Below, piece by piece: positions 41,301-50,191 of a stretch of 64,000 bases of DNA. Below the pieces are notes generated by a model. The model was not told where the DNA came from. It did no database searches and was given only the letters and a program-made list of their open reading frames with translations. Source of the stretch: a bacterium (GTDB lineage: Bacteria; Myxococcota_A; Bradymonadia; UBA7976; UBA1532); assembly GCA_030427205.1 (NCBI GenBank), contig JAUHXC010000004.1, forward strand, positions 310,001 to 374,000. Direction: 5' to 3'. The stretch's first letter is position 1; each line of letters begins with the position of its first letter. The translations under genes and the position numbers were made by a program.

Positions 41301-43084
41301 CGGCAGAGCCCGAAGCGGCCGAAACGCCTGCGGCAGAGCCCGAAACGCCCACGGCAGAGCCCGAAGCGGCCGAAGCGCCTGTAGCCGAGCCCGAAGCGCC
41401 CGAGGGAGAGCCTGAGGCGCCCGAAGAAGAGCCTGAGGCGCCCGAAGCAGAGTTCGAGGCGCCCGAGGCAGAGCCTGACGAGTCCGCGGCGGAGCCCGCA
41501 GAGCCCGCGGCGGAGCCCGAAGTAGAGCCGGAAGCGCCCGCGGCGGAGCCCGAAGAGCCCGCGGCGGAGGCCGAAGTAGGGCCCGAAGAGCCCGCGGCGG
41601 AGCCCGAAGCGCCCGCGGCAGAGGCCGACGCGGAGACCGATGCGTCCGAGGTCGACGCAGGCACCGCGGCGAGCCCGGTTGCGGTCGACCCGTCTGCGGC
41701 CGACGCCGAAGCGCCGGATGACGGGGTCGCGGACGGCGCTCCCGATGCGGCAGCCGAGGCCGATATCCCCGAGGCCGATATCCCCGAGGCAGAAGCCGAC
41801 GCGGCCGACGCCGAGGCGTCAGCCGATGCGCCGGATATCACGGCGGCCCGGCCCGAACCCGCCGCGTCCGAGGCCGAGCCCGACGCGCCCGAGGCCGAGC
41901 CCGACCCGGACGCCGCCGTGATCGCCGAGGCGCCGCGACATGCGCCCGAGCCCTCCGCGCCGGCCATCTCGTTGGACACGCTGCTCGACGAGCCCGACGA
42001 CGAGTTGTCCGACCTCGATCTGGTGCTCAGCCCGCCACCGGCGGCCCAGCCGAGCGTCACCTTCGACGTCATCGAAGCCCTCGATCTCGACGGCGCGGTG
42101 GACGACGGCGCCGACTTCGACCTCGACCTGGGCCTTGGATTGAGCCCGGCGAGCGAGCCCGACACGCCCACCGCAGCACCGCCGAACGACCCCGAACTGC
42201 CGCCGCCGCCCGGGCCCGATCCGGAGAAGATGGCCGAGGCGGTCACCGCGCTCACCGGCGGCGACGCGGCGATCGCCGCCACCGCCGAAGAGGTGCTCGT
42301 CGCCGGCGGGTCGACCGCGCTCGATCCGCTCTTCGCGATCTTCCCCGGTCCGCTGGTGGTGGATCGCTACGCGGCCGGCGATCCGGTGCCGGTGGCCCAG
42401 CACGGGCCGGTCCTGCGCACGATCTGCCGCATCGGCCTGCCCGCCGGCCCCTACCTCGCCGAGCGCTGCGCCCACCTGGCGCCCGATGTGCGCTACTACG
42501 CGGTCTTCGGCTTCTCGGCGGTGCGCGATCCGGCCTCGGTGGCGGCGATCACCCCGGCGCTGACCGACAAGGACCCCTCGGTGCGCGCCGTCGCCTGCCG
42601 GGTCGCCGACAGCTACCGCGCCGACGAGATCTTCGGCGTGCTCATCGCCCACCTCGTCAACATCGTCGAGAAGGGCCGGCTGGCCGATCGGCGGCTCGCG
42701 GCAGAGGCGCTCGGTGCGCTGCATGCCGCCGACGGCGCGACGCCGCTCATCGCGATGCTCGGCGCGCCCCAGCCGCCGCTGCGCGACGCGGCGCACAAGG
42801 CGCTCGTCGAGATCGCGCGCCAGGACTTCGGCGAAGACGTCTGGCGCTGGCGCACCTTCTTCGAACGCAGCGCGGCCCGCCCGCGCATCGAGTGGCTGCT
42901 CGACGGCCTGCTCAGCGACCAGCGCGCGATCCGCGTCGGCGCCTTCCGCGAGCTGCGCCGGGTCACCCACCAGAACTACGGCTACACCCCGGACGCGCCG
43001 CCGGCGACCCGCCGGGCCTCCGCCGAGCGCTGGGTGCGCTGGTGGCATCAGACCGGGCGAGCCAAGTTCGGCCACTATCGCTGA
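38339..43084 (+). CDS. MshEN-domain / disordered / HEAT-repeat protein
   Basis: 1,581 residues, with AAGG 5 nt before the ATG. Residues about 50-160 match the N-terminal domain of type II secretion/pilus ATPases (MshEN, a c-di-GMP-binding fold in some members): 'HIPRNIIDRYGVMPARDEKGRLILIT' and 'LALEIDIRLALARHFDVPL'. Residues about 200-350 resemble a GAF-like domain ('GRFYLLRITEDRIRCVAGTGLRD', 'VVGVFVGDHG'). Residues 350-1310 are disordered, ending in a long EPEAPEAEPE-type acidic tract. Residues about 1310-1581 are HEAT-like ('VRYYAVFGFSAVRDPASVAAITPALTDKDPSVRAVACRVADSY'). No ATPase domain is present, so it is not a motor. It may be a c-di-GMP-sensing adaptor; this is inference. Confidence 0.82.
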   Translation: MPHIDDFWDDIVDDGLVDPDQGGRARARFIQVGGGLDTAVLENASLDGERRQVLLQMAAAALGRKLAGPTALAEPDAEAVRHIPRNIIDRYGVMPARDEKGRLILITPPLAPHVFNELKSRLGRSFDVRLALEIDIRLALARHFDVPLPSRFEVLRSGRLPGRSALSGVTARRPAPKPKGVAALMPTPAAPATPVPRPPSGSQTRSWLTEASGQLRRARERDGLFRVLADAGALALAGRFYLLRITEDRIRCVAGTGLRDGGGPTIALHRDSRIDHALRIGSSRLEDWSHDPDLTALYTALGRARPARVMIEPIRDGLEVVGVFVGDHGRAGIDRNVVGDLRRWLSRVSTRLADLRGSQAPEPVPPPMVEAPPSPPPPRVAPPVADGRAPMPPADPFAPAHSRRRRRRKPLDLQELAEAARTAQATAHALPAGESEEFVLGDAAAMPADDAPVSRTASSPDAPPSPAPAAPTTPEPVVLEPAAPEPAAPEMTDPGLPFDVEDDPLAGFLADPEIEAVADALVADAPEPGQGTAGSVEIRGGVPAHPAIGPPADMGEPPNTLPSRPRAMPRPAASGSLFEAVLPRTDAVDETVDGQGTPPPTRPARPSAGRSADPREAEPAADERPGPTINLRGPDAEAERRKRPTADLGPRPADISVDELIEEARALGQQLTTGSIAEKPRPAPTPAAVKARSTVDLKGDADDEPLDDPPPLDLDDPELHARKTINLRRAEPTPPPPGEVLELHDDDVIEVADEAPAVEPMDVVDADVVEVIDDLGGVPLTPEAEALRARRELEEADTGVFTVVADPIESRANPPLAEAEAEAEAETAELPEARIDALAAGDTAQSEPEASEPEPPPAAAEIVAGAEDPAADAESQTADAEPPTDGAGAGEAASDAARAQAEADAPDVQAADDGAAEVEAAEVQSEASRAGAEPEAAVGEDQAEALAAEAVAAEASAPESPVEEPGPEAPAAEPEAPTAAPEAAEAPAAEPEAAETPAAEPETPTAEPEAAEAPVAEPEAPEGEPEAPEEEPEAPEAEFEAPEAEPDESAAEPAEPAAEPEVEPEAPAAEPEEPAAEAEVGPEEPAAEPEAPAAEADAETDASEVDAGTAASPVAVDPSAADAEAPDDGVADGAPDAAAEADIPEADIPEAEADAADAEASADAPDITAARPEPAASEAEPDAPEAEPDPDAAVIAEAPRHAPEPSAPAISLDTLLDEPDDELSDLDLVLSPPPAAQPSVTFDVIEALDLDGAVDDGADFDLDLGLGLSPASEPDTPTAAPPNDPELPPPPGPDPEKMAEAVTALTGGDAAIAATAEEVLVAGGSTALDPLFAIFPGPLVVDRYAAGDPVPVAQHGPVLRTICRIGLPAGPYLAERCAHLAPDVRYYAVFGFSAVRDPASVAAITPALTDKDPSVRAVACRVADSYRADEIFGVLIAHLVNIVEKGRLADRRLAAEALGALHAADGATPLIAMLGAPQPPLRDAAHKALVEIARQDFGEDVWRWRTFFERSAARPRIEWLLDGLLSDQRAIRVGAFRELRRVTHQNYGYTPDAPPATRRASAERWVRWWHQTGRAKFGHYR
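41230..41640. repeat. Acidic low-complexity coding repeat
   Basis: Imperfect short repeats of GCGGAGCCCGAAGCGCCC type, in phase, encode the 'AAEPEAPE' tract of the MshEN/HEAT protein. They would be prone to slippage and length variation between strains. Confidence 0.8.
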
Positions 43085-43122
43085 TCGGCTGTCCGGCGGG
43101 CCCAGGCGGGCCCAGCACGCCG

Positions 43123-43152
43123 TTGACTTCGGTCGCCCCGATTGTCCATATT
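43123..43152 (+). promoter_or_regulatory. Candidate sigma-70 promoter of ctaB
   Basis: TTGACT (43123-43128), 18-nt spacer, CATATT (43147-43152), 30 nt before the ctaB ATG. Good -35 match and reasonable -10. Confidence 0.55.
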
Positions 43153-43182
43153 GCGCCCTTGCTCCGACCCGAGGCCCGCGCC

Positions 43183-44112
43183 ATGTCTGCCGACACCGCA
43201 CCCGCGCCCGAAGACGCCGAGCCCACGGCAGGCTCGGGCAAGCCGCACAGCCCGTGGCGTGATCTGCTGGCGCTGGCCAAGCCCAACATCACGATGCTGG
43301 TGCTCATCACCTCCGCCGGCGGCCTGTGGCTGGCGCCCGGTGAGCTGGGCTGGGCCGGGCTGCTCGCGACGCTGACCGGCACCGTGCTCGTCGTCGCGGC
43401 GGCCAATACCCTCAACTGCTATCTCGAGCGCGACAGCGACCGGTTCATGGCCCGCACCAAGAACCGCCCGCTGCCCGCCGGGCGCATGAACGCCCGCCAC
43501 GCCCTGACCCTGGGGCTGACCCTGGCGCTCATCTCGATCCCGCTGCTGTATCTGGCGGTCAACCCGGTCACCGGGCTGCTCGCGGCCCTGGCGCTGGTCA
43601 GCTACGTCTGGGTCTACACCCCGATGAAACAGCACAGCCCCGCCGCGCTGCTGGTCGGCGCGATCCCCGGCGCGATGCCGCCGCTGATGGGCTGGACGGC
43701 GGTGACCGGACGCATCGAGTGGCCCGGCGTGGTGCTGTTCGCGATCATGTTCATCTGGCAGCTGCCGCACTTCATCGCGATCTCGATGTATCGCCGACGG
43801 GAGTACGAGAAGGCGGGCATCGTCACGCTGCCCACCAAGCGCGGTCAGGCGACGGCCCGCTGGCACATGATCGCCTGGGCGGCGGTCCTGCTGCCGGTGA
43901 GCCTGCTGCTCGTGCCGCTCGACGTCGCCGGCTGGGTCTACGCCGGCACCGCCTCGGCGCTGGGGCTCATCTTCTTGTGGTACGCCGTCGACGGTCTGCG
44001 GGCGAGCAACCAGGGCAAGTGGGCCCGCAAGGTCTTCCTGTATTCCCTGATCTACGTGACGGTGCTCTTCGCGGCGCTGCTCGTCGACGCGGGCCCCTAC
44101 CGTCTCACCTGA
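43183..44112 (+). CDS. ctaB: Protoheme IX farnesyltransferase (heme O synthase)
   Basis: 309 residues. An integral membrane prenyltransferase that joins farnesyl diphosphate to heme b to make heme O for terminal oxidases. The first Asp-rich motif is in 'NTLNCYLERDSDRFMARTKNRPLP' and the second conserved block is 'YTPMKQHSPAALLVGAIPGAMPPLMGW'. Seven to nine helices are visible, including 'FAIMFIWQLPHFIAISMYRR'. The usual neighbours (cytochrome oxidase subunits, ctaA) are absent here. It has its own candidate promoter. Confidence 0.96.
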   Translation: MSADTAPAPEDAEPTAGSGKPHSPWRDLLALAKPNITMLVLITSAGGLWLAPGELGWAGLLATLTGTVLVVAAANTLNCYLERDSDRFMARTKNRPLPAGRMNARHALTLGLTLALISIPLLYLAVNPVTGLLAALALVSYVWVYTPMKQHSPAALLVGAIPGAMPPLMGWTAVTGRIEWPGVVLFAIMFIWQLPHFIAISMYRRREYEKAGIVTLPTKRGQATARWHMIAWAAVLLPVSLLLVPLDVAGWVYAGTASALGLIFLWYAVDGLRASNQGKWARKVFLYSLIYVTVLFAALLVDAGPYRLT

Positions 44113-44295
44113 CGCCCGGCGGCCTCTGCCTCGGCGCTCGGGGCACCCCCGACCCCTCGGACCCCATTCAAACGTCGATGCAGAGCGCCCGGGTGGCGCC
44201 GCGGTGGTCGTTTGTATGTTCGGCGAGGGGGCGAGGCAGGGTCCGCCACGGACGGGCGTCTGCGGGCCAGCGGGCGGCCTCTGCGGGCCGGGCGC

Positions 44296-45696
44296 TCAGA
44301 AGATGATCGACAGGCTCGCGCCGACCTGGAAGTTGGTGGTCTCTTCGACCCGGAGGCGGCGGCCGACCGCGTCGATGGCGGGCACGTAGGTCGGGTTGTG
44401 CTCGGCGGGGTCGTAGCCGCCGACGCCGTTGGCGTTGTCCACCGCGCCGCGGGCTTCGACCAGCCCCGAGCCGTCCAGGTCGCGGCCCACGTCGGCGCTG
44501 CTGATGTAGTGCTCGGTATCGTGCTCCAGCGCCAGGTAGCCCTTGAGCTGGGCGTAGCGCGAGATGTAGAGCCCCGCGCCCAGCTGGCTGCGCCAGGTGA
44601 CGTACTGCTCGACGGTGGTCAGCCCGTCGGTGGGCTGGCCGGCGATGGGGCTGCGGCTGTCGGGGTTGAACCGGGCGCAGTTGGGCGCGTTGGGGTCGTA
44701 ATCGTTGGTCTCGGCGCAGGGGTCGTCCGCCGCGCGGCCCTCGGCGGCGCTGCCGAGCGCGTCGAACAGCTCGGAGTAGTCGCGGCCCTCGGCGTGGTAC
44801 TCGGCGCCGAGGCCGACGTCGATGAAGAACTTCACCCCGGTATTGGGATCGTCGTAGGGCACCAGCTCGGCCCCGGCCATGAAGCCGGCCCGGGCGCCGG
44901 GCCCGACGTGCTGCTGGCTGTCGCCGTAGTCCTTGAACAGCGCGTTCTGCGAGGCGAAGGGGAAGGCGGCGTGGAACCGGGCGTAGGGGTCGGCGTACTG
45001 GAAGCGCCGCGAGAGCGAGGTGGCGAGCAGCACCTCGTGCACCCCGCGGCCGACCGCCTCGTTATTGGCCTTCATCACGTCGCCGGTCGGCGCGCGATAG
45101 CCCAGCTCGAGGGTCCAGTCGCCGCGCAGGTCGTCGCGCTCCTGGGCGAACGGCGAGAAGCGCAGCATGAACAGCATGTCGCCCAGCCCGCCGCGGGTCG
45201 GCTGGCCCGGCGGCACGTCGAACAGGTTCTCGCTGCCCTCGGGCGCGATGCTGCTCTCGGCCGGCGTGATGGGGATGCTGTCGGGGTTGCCGCCGTCCCC
45301 CGCGAAGCGGATCGCCTGGTCGTCGACGGCGACGATGGGGATCTCCACCTTGAGCTCGAGGTCGTGCCACAGGCCGACGCGCACGACGGGCAGCACCTCG
45401 TGGGTGATGCGCTCGTAGCGCAGCTCCTTGACGTGCAGCAGCTCGCCCACCGGCGGCGCGCCGGGGCAGGTCTCGGCGTGCTCGGCGAACGTCGTCGGGT
45501 CGCAGTTGAACTCGCGGGTGATCTTCGCCCGACGCAGGCTGCGCCGGTACTCGACCTCGATGCGCATGTCGAACGGGTCGTCCCCGTCGGCGGCGTCGAT
45601 GACGTCGGTCACCTCGGCCCCATGGGCCACGCCGGCGCCGAGCAGCAGCCCCAGGCCGATGCCGGTCAGTGTGCGTCCGAGAGAGAATTGCCGCAT
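44296..45696 (-). CDS. Outer-membrane beta-barrel protein
   Basis: 466 residues from the ATG at 45696 (AGGA 8 nt upstream; an ATG 9 nt earlier has no spaced SD). The signal peptide ends near residue 29 (GAGVAHGAE). The mature protein has alternating strands and ends with a typical C-terminal strand 'TTNFQVGASLSIIF' finishing in Phe, as outer-membrane proteins do. Segments such as 'WTLELGYRAPTGD' and 'HEVLLATSLSRRFQYADPYARFHAAFPF' resemble outer-membrane proteins of the transporter/DUF3187-like kind. No ligand is evident. Confidence 0.75.
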   Translation of the reverse strand: MRQFSLGRTLTGIGLGLLLGAGVAHGAEVTDVIDAADGDDPFDMRIEVEYRRSLRRAKITREFNCDPTTFAEHAETCPGAPPVGELLHVKELRYERITHEVLPVVRVGLWHDLELKVEIPIVAVDDQAIRFAGDGGNPDSIPITPAESSIAPEGSENLFDVPPGQPTRGGLGDMLFMLRFSPFAQERDDLRGDWTLELGYRAPTGDVMKANNEAVGRGVHEVLLATSLSRRFQYADPYARFHAAFPFASQNALFKDYGDSQQHVGPGARAGFMAGAELVPYDDPNTGVKFFIDVGLGAEYHAEGRDYSELFDALGSAAEGRAADDPCAETNDYDPNAPNCARFNPDSRSPIAGQPTDGLTTVEQYVTWRSQLGAGLYISRYAQLKGYLALEHDTEHYISSADVGRDLDGSGLVEARGAVDNANGVGGYDPAEHNPTYVPAIDAVGRRLRVEETTNFQVGASLSIIF

Positions 45697-45925
45697 TCTC
45701 GCCATCCTACGGTCAGAGCCTCGCCGGAGGATAAGCGACGACGGGCGCCGGAGTAAACATCCGCTCCCGCCGGGTCGATTACGGGCGGTGGGAGCCGGGT
45801 CGGGCGGACGGCACGAGCCCTCGGCGAAAACGCGCAAAGGGTGAACCCGGCTTGCCCGAATCGCGGACTTGCGGGTTGAGTTGCGCACTACGATCGCAAC
45901 GATCGCGCGCACATCGGAGATCGCC

Positions 45926-48094
45926 GTGAAGAAAGCCCTGCTCATCCTGCTCGCGCCGCTGGCGGCCGGCCTCGTCGGCTGCGACGACGGCCAGACCCCC
46001 GCCGAGCCGGCGGACATGATCGTCGACGCCGGCCCGCAGCCCGACATGGAGCCGGTGCCGCCCTTCAACTACATCCCGCTCAACGACGAGGCCTGCCAGC
46101 TCGAGTCGGCGCCGCCGGGCGTGGTGGCCGCGGTCGACGAGGTGCTCACCGATCTGCTGCTCACCGGCACGACCTACGCCGACAAGGGCTTCGAGGTGTG
46201 CAACCCCGAGCCGCTCAACGGCTGCCCGGCGTGCGCGCTCGAAGAGAACAACCTCGCCCAGTTCGCGGTGGATCTCGACGAGATGGGCTTCACCGAGCAG
46301 ATCGTCGGCGACGGGCTGGCGGCGGAGGTCGAGGGCAACATCCCCGTCGACGGCCTGCTCGACTACTTCCAGCGGGCGCTGCGCTACCCGTATCGCTACC
46401 TGCTGTCGACGGTGACCCCGTGCAGCGAGCTGCCCGCGGGCAGCTGCCCCGAGCTCTGCTGGAACGGCCTCGACGACGACGGCGACGGGCTCGTCGACTG
46501 CGAGGACGACCTCTGCGCCGACGATACCGCCTGCACCACCGGCGAGATCTGCGACAACGACGAAGACGACGACGGCGACGGCCGCATCGACTGCTCCGAC
46601 AACGAGTGCCGCGGCAGCGCCGGCTGCGTGCCCGAGGTGTGCGACGACGGCGACGACGACGACGGCGACGGCCTCGTGGACTGCGACGACGACGACTGCA
46701 CGGCGAGCTTCGCCTGCGGCGCGGTGCCCGCCCGGGTGACCTTGAGCCAGGGCAAGCGCCAGCCGTGCGATGGTGATCCGGCCGACTGCAACCACTTCAG
46801 CGTCGAGCCCGAGTCGCTGCACGCCAGCTGCACCGCTTTGCCGCTGCAGGTCTACGGCGCGCTGGGTCAGGCGGCGGACGGCAGCAGCAGCTTCTCCGGC
46901 GGGCTGTTCACCCAGGCGGTCGAGGATCTGACCTTCGGCTTCGTGGTGCCGCTGGTGCCCCAGGCCGAGCTGCCGCCGCAGGCCGAGGAGCTCTCGGAGG
47001 CCGAGCTCGAGGACTGGATCGCGCTGCTGCGTGAGCAGGACCGGCGCATCGACGGCCGCCTCAAGGAGCCGCAGATCGAGCTGCGCATCGCCGGTGGCGC
47101 GGGCTGCGGGCGGCTGTCGGGGCGGCTCGACCCGAGCTTCATCGACGACCTGCTCGAGGGCGAGAACCCGGCGGTCACCGAGGCCATCCGCTCGGTGGTG
47201 GTGCACCGCTATCAGGACCCGGACAACCCGGGCAGCATCCCGCTGATCCTCTCGTTCGCCTTCGAGGGCGGCACGTTCACCTCGGGCGCCTACTGTCAGC
47301 CCAACCCGTGCGCGAGCCAGAGCGGCACCTGCGACGGCGAGGTCTTGCAGCGGGACGTCGAGGACGGGGCGTGCATCCAGAGCCGCCCGGCCGACTTCAC
47401 CACGGGCGATGCGATCGATCCCACCTGCGGCCCGGGCGTGGTCTATCCGCAGACCATCGACTGCGGCGCGCTGGGCGGTATGTGTCTGGCCGATACGGCC
47501 GAATGCAGCGTCGATTGGCGTACGCCGGCGGTGGGCGAGGTCATCACCACCGAGCTGTTCATCGACGGCGACAGCTTCGATCCGGGCCGCGAGTGGATGG
47601 AGCTCTACAATACGTCGGACGAGCCGCTCGACCTGGGGGGCTGCACCTTCCGCGGCCGTGATGGCCAGTTCGGTGAGTTCGAGTCGGTGGGCACCTTCGA
47701 CGCGTTCGTCATCCCGCCGCGCACGCCGGTGGTGGTCGGTCTGGACAGCGTCGACGGGGGCTCGACCACCAACTACCTCGGCGTCGAGCTGGACTATGTC
47801 TTCACCGGCGTCCAGGACTCGGTGTCGCTGACCGCCAACGCCGGCGAGACCGACGTCTTCCGCATCGTCTGCCCCGGTGAAGACGGCCAGGACATCGACA
47901 TCGATCGCGTCGAGTGGGTCGGCGACGAGGTGCCCACCGGCCGGCAGGCCACCTGGCAGCTCGATCCGGGGGCGTTCGACGCGGCGGGCAACGACGTGAG
48001 CGACAGCTGGTGCGCCGCGACGGCGCAGTACGGCGGCGATGACGAGAACCCGCTCTTCGGCAGCCCGGGCGCGGTCAACCCCGCCTGCCCGTGA
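45926..48094 (+). CDS. Lipoprotein with MopE-like Cys/Asp repeats and lamin-tail domain
   Basis: 722 residues from a GTG with GGAG 6 nt upstream. The signal ends in lipobox LVGC (Cys about 20). Residues about 170-265 carry three tandem copies of a Cys/Asp unit: '[20 protein letters not shown]', '[20 protein letters not shown]' and a third at about 242-261. They are of the MopE-type family and probably bind calcium or other metals. Residues about 540-720 look like a lamin-tail (LTD) fold: '[34 protein letters not shown]'. The middle part has no named domain. I infer a surface-exposed lipoprotein. Confidence 0.82.
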   Translation: MKKALLILLAPLAAGLVGCDDGQTPAEPADMIVDAGPQPDMEPVPPFNYIPLNDEACQLESAPPGVVAAVDEVLTDLLLTGTTYADKGFEVCNPEPLNGCPACALEENNLAQFAVDLDEMGFTEQIVGDGLAAEVEGNIPVDGLLDYFQRALRYPYRYLLSTVTPCSELPAGSCPELCWNGLDDDGDGLVDCEDDLCADDTACTTGEICDNDEDDDGDGRIDCSDNECRGSAGCVPEVCDDGDDDDGDGLVDCDDDDCTASFACGAVPARVTLSQGKRQPCDGDPADCNHFSVEPESLHASCTALPLQVYGALGQAADGSSSFSGGLFTQAVEDLTFGFVVPLVPQAELPPQAEELSEAELEDWIALLREQDRRIDGRLKEPQIELRIAGGAGCGRLSGRLDPSFIDDLLEGENPAVTEAIRSVVVHRYQDPDNPGSIPLILSFAFEGGTFTSGAYCQPNPCASQSGTCDGEVLQRDVEDGACIQSRPADFTTGDAIDPTCGPGVVYPQTIDCGALGGMCLADTAECSVDWRTPAVGEVITTELFIDGDSFDPGREWMELYNTSDEPLDLGGCTFRGRDGQFGEFESVGTFDAFVIPPRTPVVVGLDSVDGGSTTNYLGVELDYVFTGVQDSVSLTANAGETDVFRIVCPGEDGQDIDIDRVEWVGDEVPTGRQATWQLDPGAFDAAGNDVSDSWCAATAQYGGDDENPLFGSPGAVNPACP

Positions 48095-48127
48095 GCCTGC
48101 CCCTGAGCCGACTGACCCGGGCTGCGG

Positions 48128-49519
<1,392 letters not shown>

Positions 49520-49539
49520 CGGCCCCGTTCCGGCAGGTT

Positions 49540-49551
49540 GGTCAGCTGACC
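49540..49551. promoter_or_regulatory. 12-bp perfect palindrome upstream of the NtrC-type gene
   Basis: GGTCAGCTGACC, 20 nt before the start codon, with a further GGTCA half-site nearby (on the minus strand, a few nt upstream). It could be an autoregulatory site for the Fis-type domain of the regulator. Confidence 0.4.
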
Positions 49552-49632
49552 CTGGGTTGACCGGCAGATGTTACTCGGAGCGGCGCCGAATGGCAGCCCG
49601 AAGATCGGCGGGGGTGCGCAGACGCGCCGGCG

Positions 49633-50133
49633 TCACATGCCGTTGACGATGCGCCAGGCGCCTTCTTCCTGGCGCAGGGTGAGCCGGTTCTTGTCGGTCA
49701 CCGTCTCCCAGCGGTCGCGCTCGCCGACGGTGAACAGGTACTGCCCGGTGTACTCGAAGTCGACCGTGGCGGCCTCGCCGAGGATCGCGATCGACGTGAT
49801 GTCGATCTCGTAGCGGATCTCCTTGACGTTGTTCTTGAGGTCGGAGAACACCTGCTCGAGCCCGGCGTAGCCGTAGTCGTCGGTCGGATCGGTCGTGGTG
49901 CTGCCGTTCTCGTAGTAGTCCCGGCTCGCCAGCGCGCGCAGGGCCTCGACGTCCCGCTGCTCCATCGCGAGGCGGTAGCGCTCGACGATGTCGGCGAGGG
50001 CCTGCTTGTCGTCGGAATACTCGATCTTGGTGCCCTTGACGTACTTGGGCCCGCAGCCGGTGGTGGCCACCAGCGCGGCGCCGAGCACCGCCCAGCCCAT
50101 CGTCTTTCGCAGCATCGCCTGCAGCCGCGTCAT
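49633..50133 (-). CDS. Lipoprotein with NTF2/SnoaL-like domain
   Basis: 166 residues, with GGGAGGA 6 nt before the ATG. The signal segment 'WAVLGAALVATTGC' gives a probable lipidated Cys at about 27. The rest matches the NTF2-like fold: a first helix 'ALADIVERYRLAMEQRDVEALRALASRDYYENGSTTT', then strands 'ATVDFEYTGQYLF' and 'DKNRLTLRQEEGAWRIVNGM'. Such domains are often small-molecule binding or purely structural. It follows the membrane gluzincin gene by 58 nt on the same strand. Confidence 0.8.
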   Translation of the reverse strand: MTRLQAMLRKTMGWAVLGAALVATTGCGPKYVKGTKIEYSDDKQALADIVERYRLAMEQRDVEALRALASRDYYENGSTTTDPTDDYGYAGLEQVFSDLKNNVKEIRYEIDITSIAILGEAATVDFEYTGQYLFTVGERDRWETVTDKNRLTLRQEEGAWRIVNGM

Positions 50134-50191
50134 CGGCCGTCCTCCCTCGAAAAGCGCGGGTCCGTCGTCGGCAACCGGTCGCACAGGCGAC

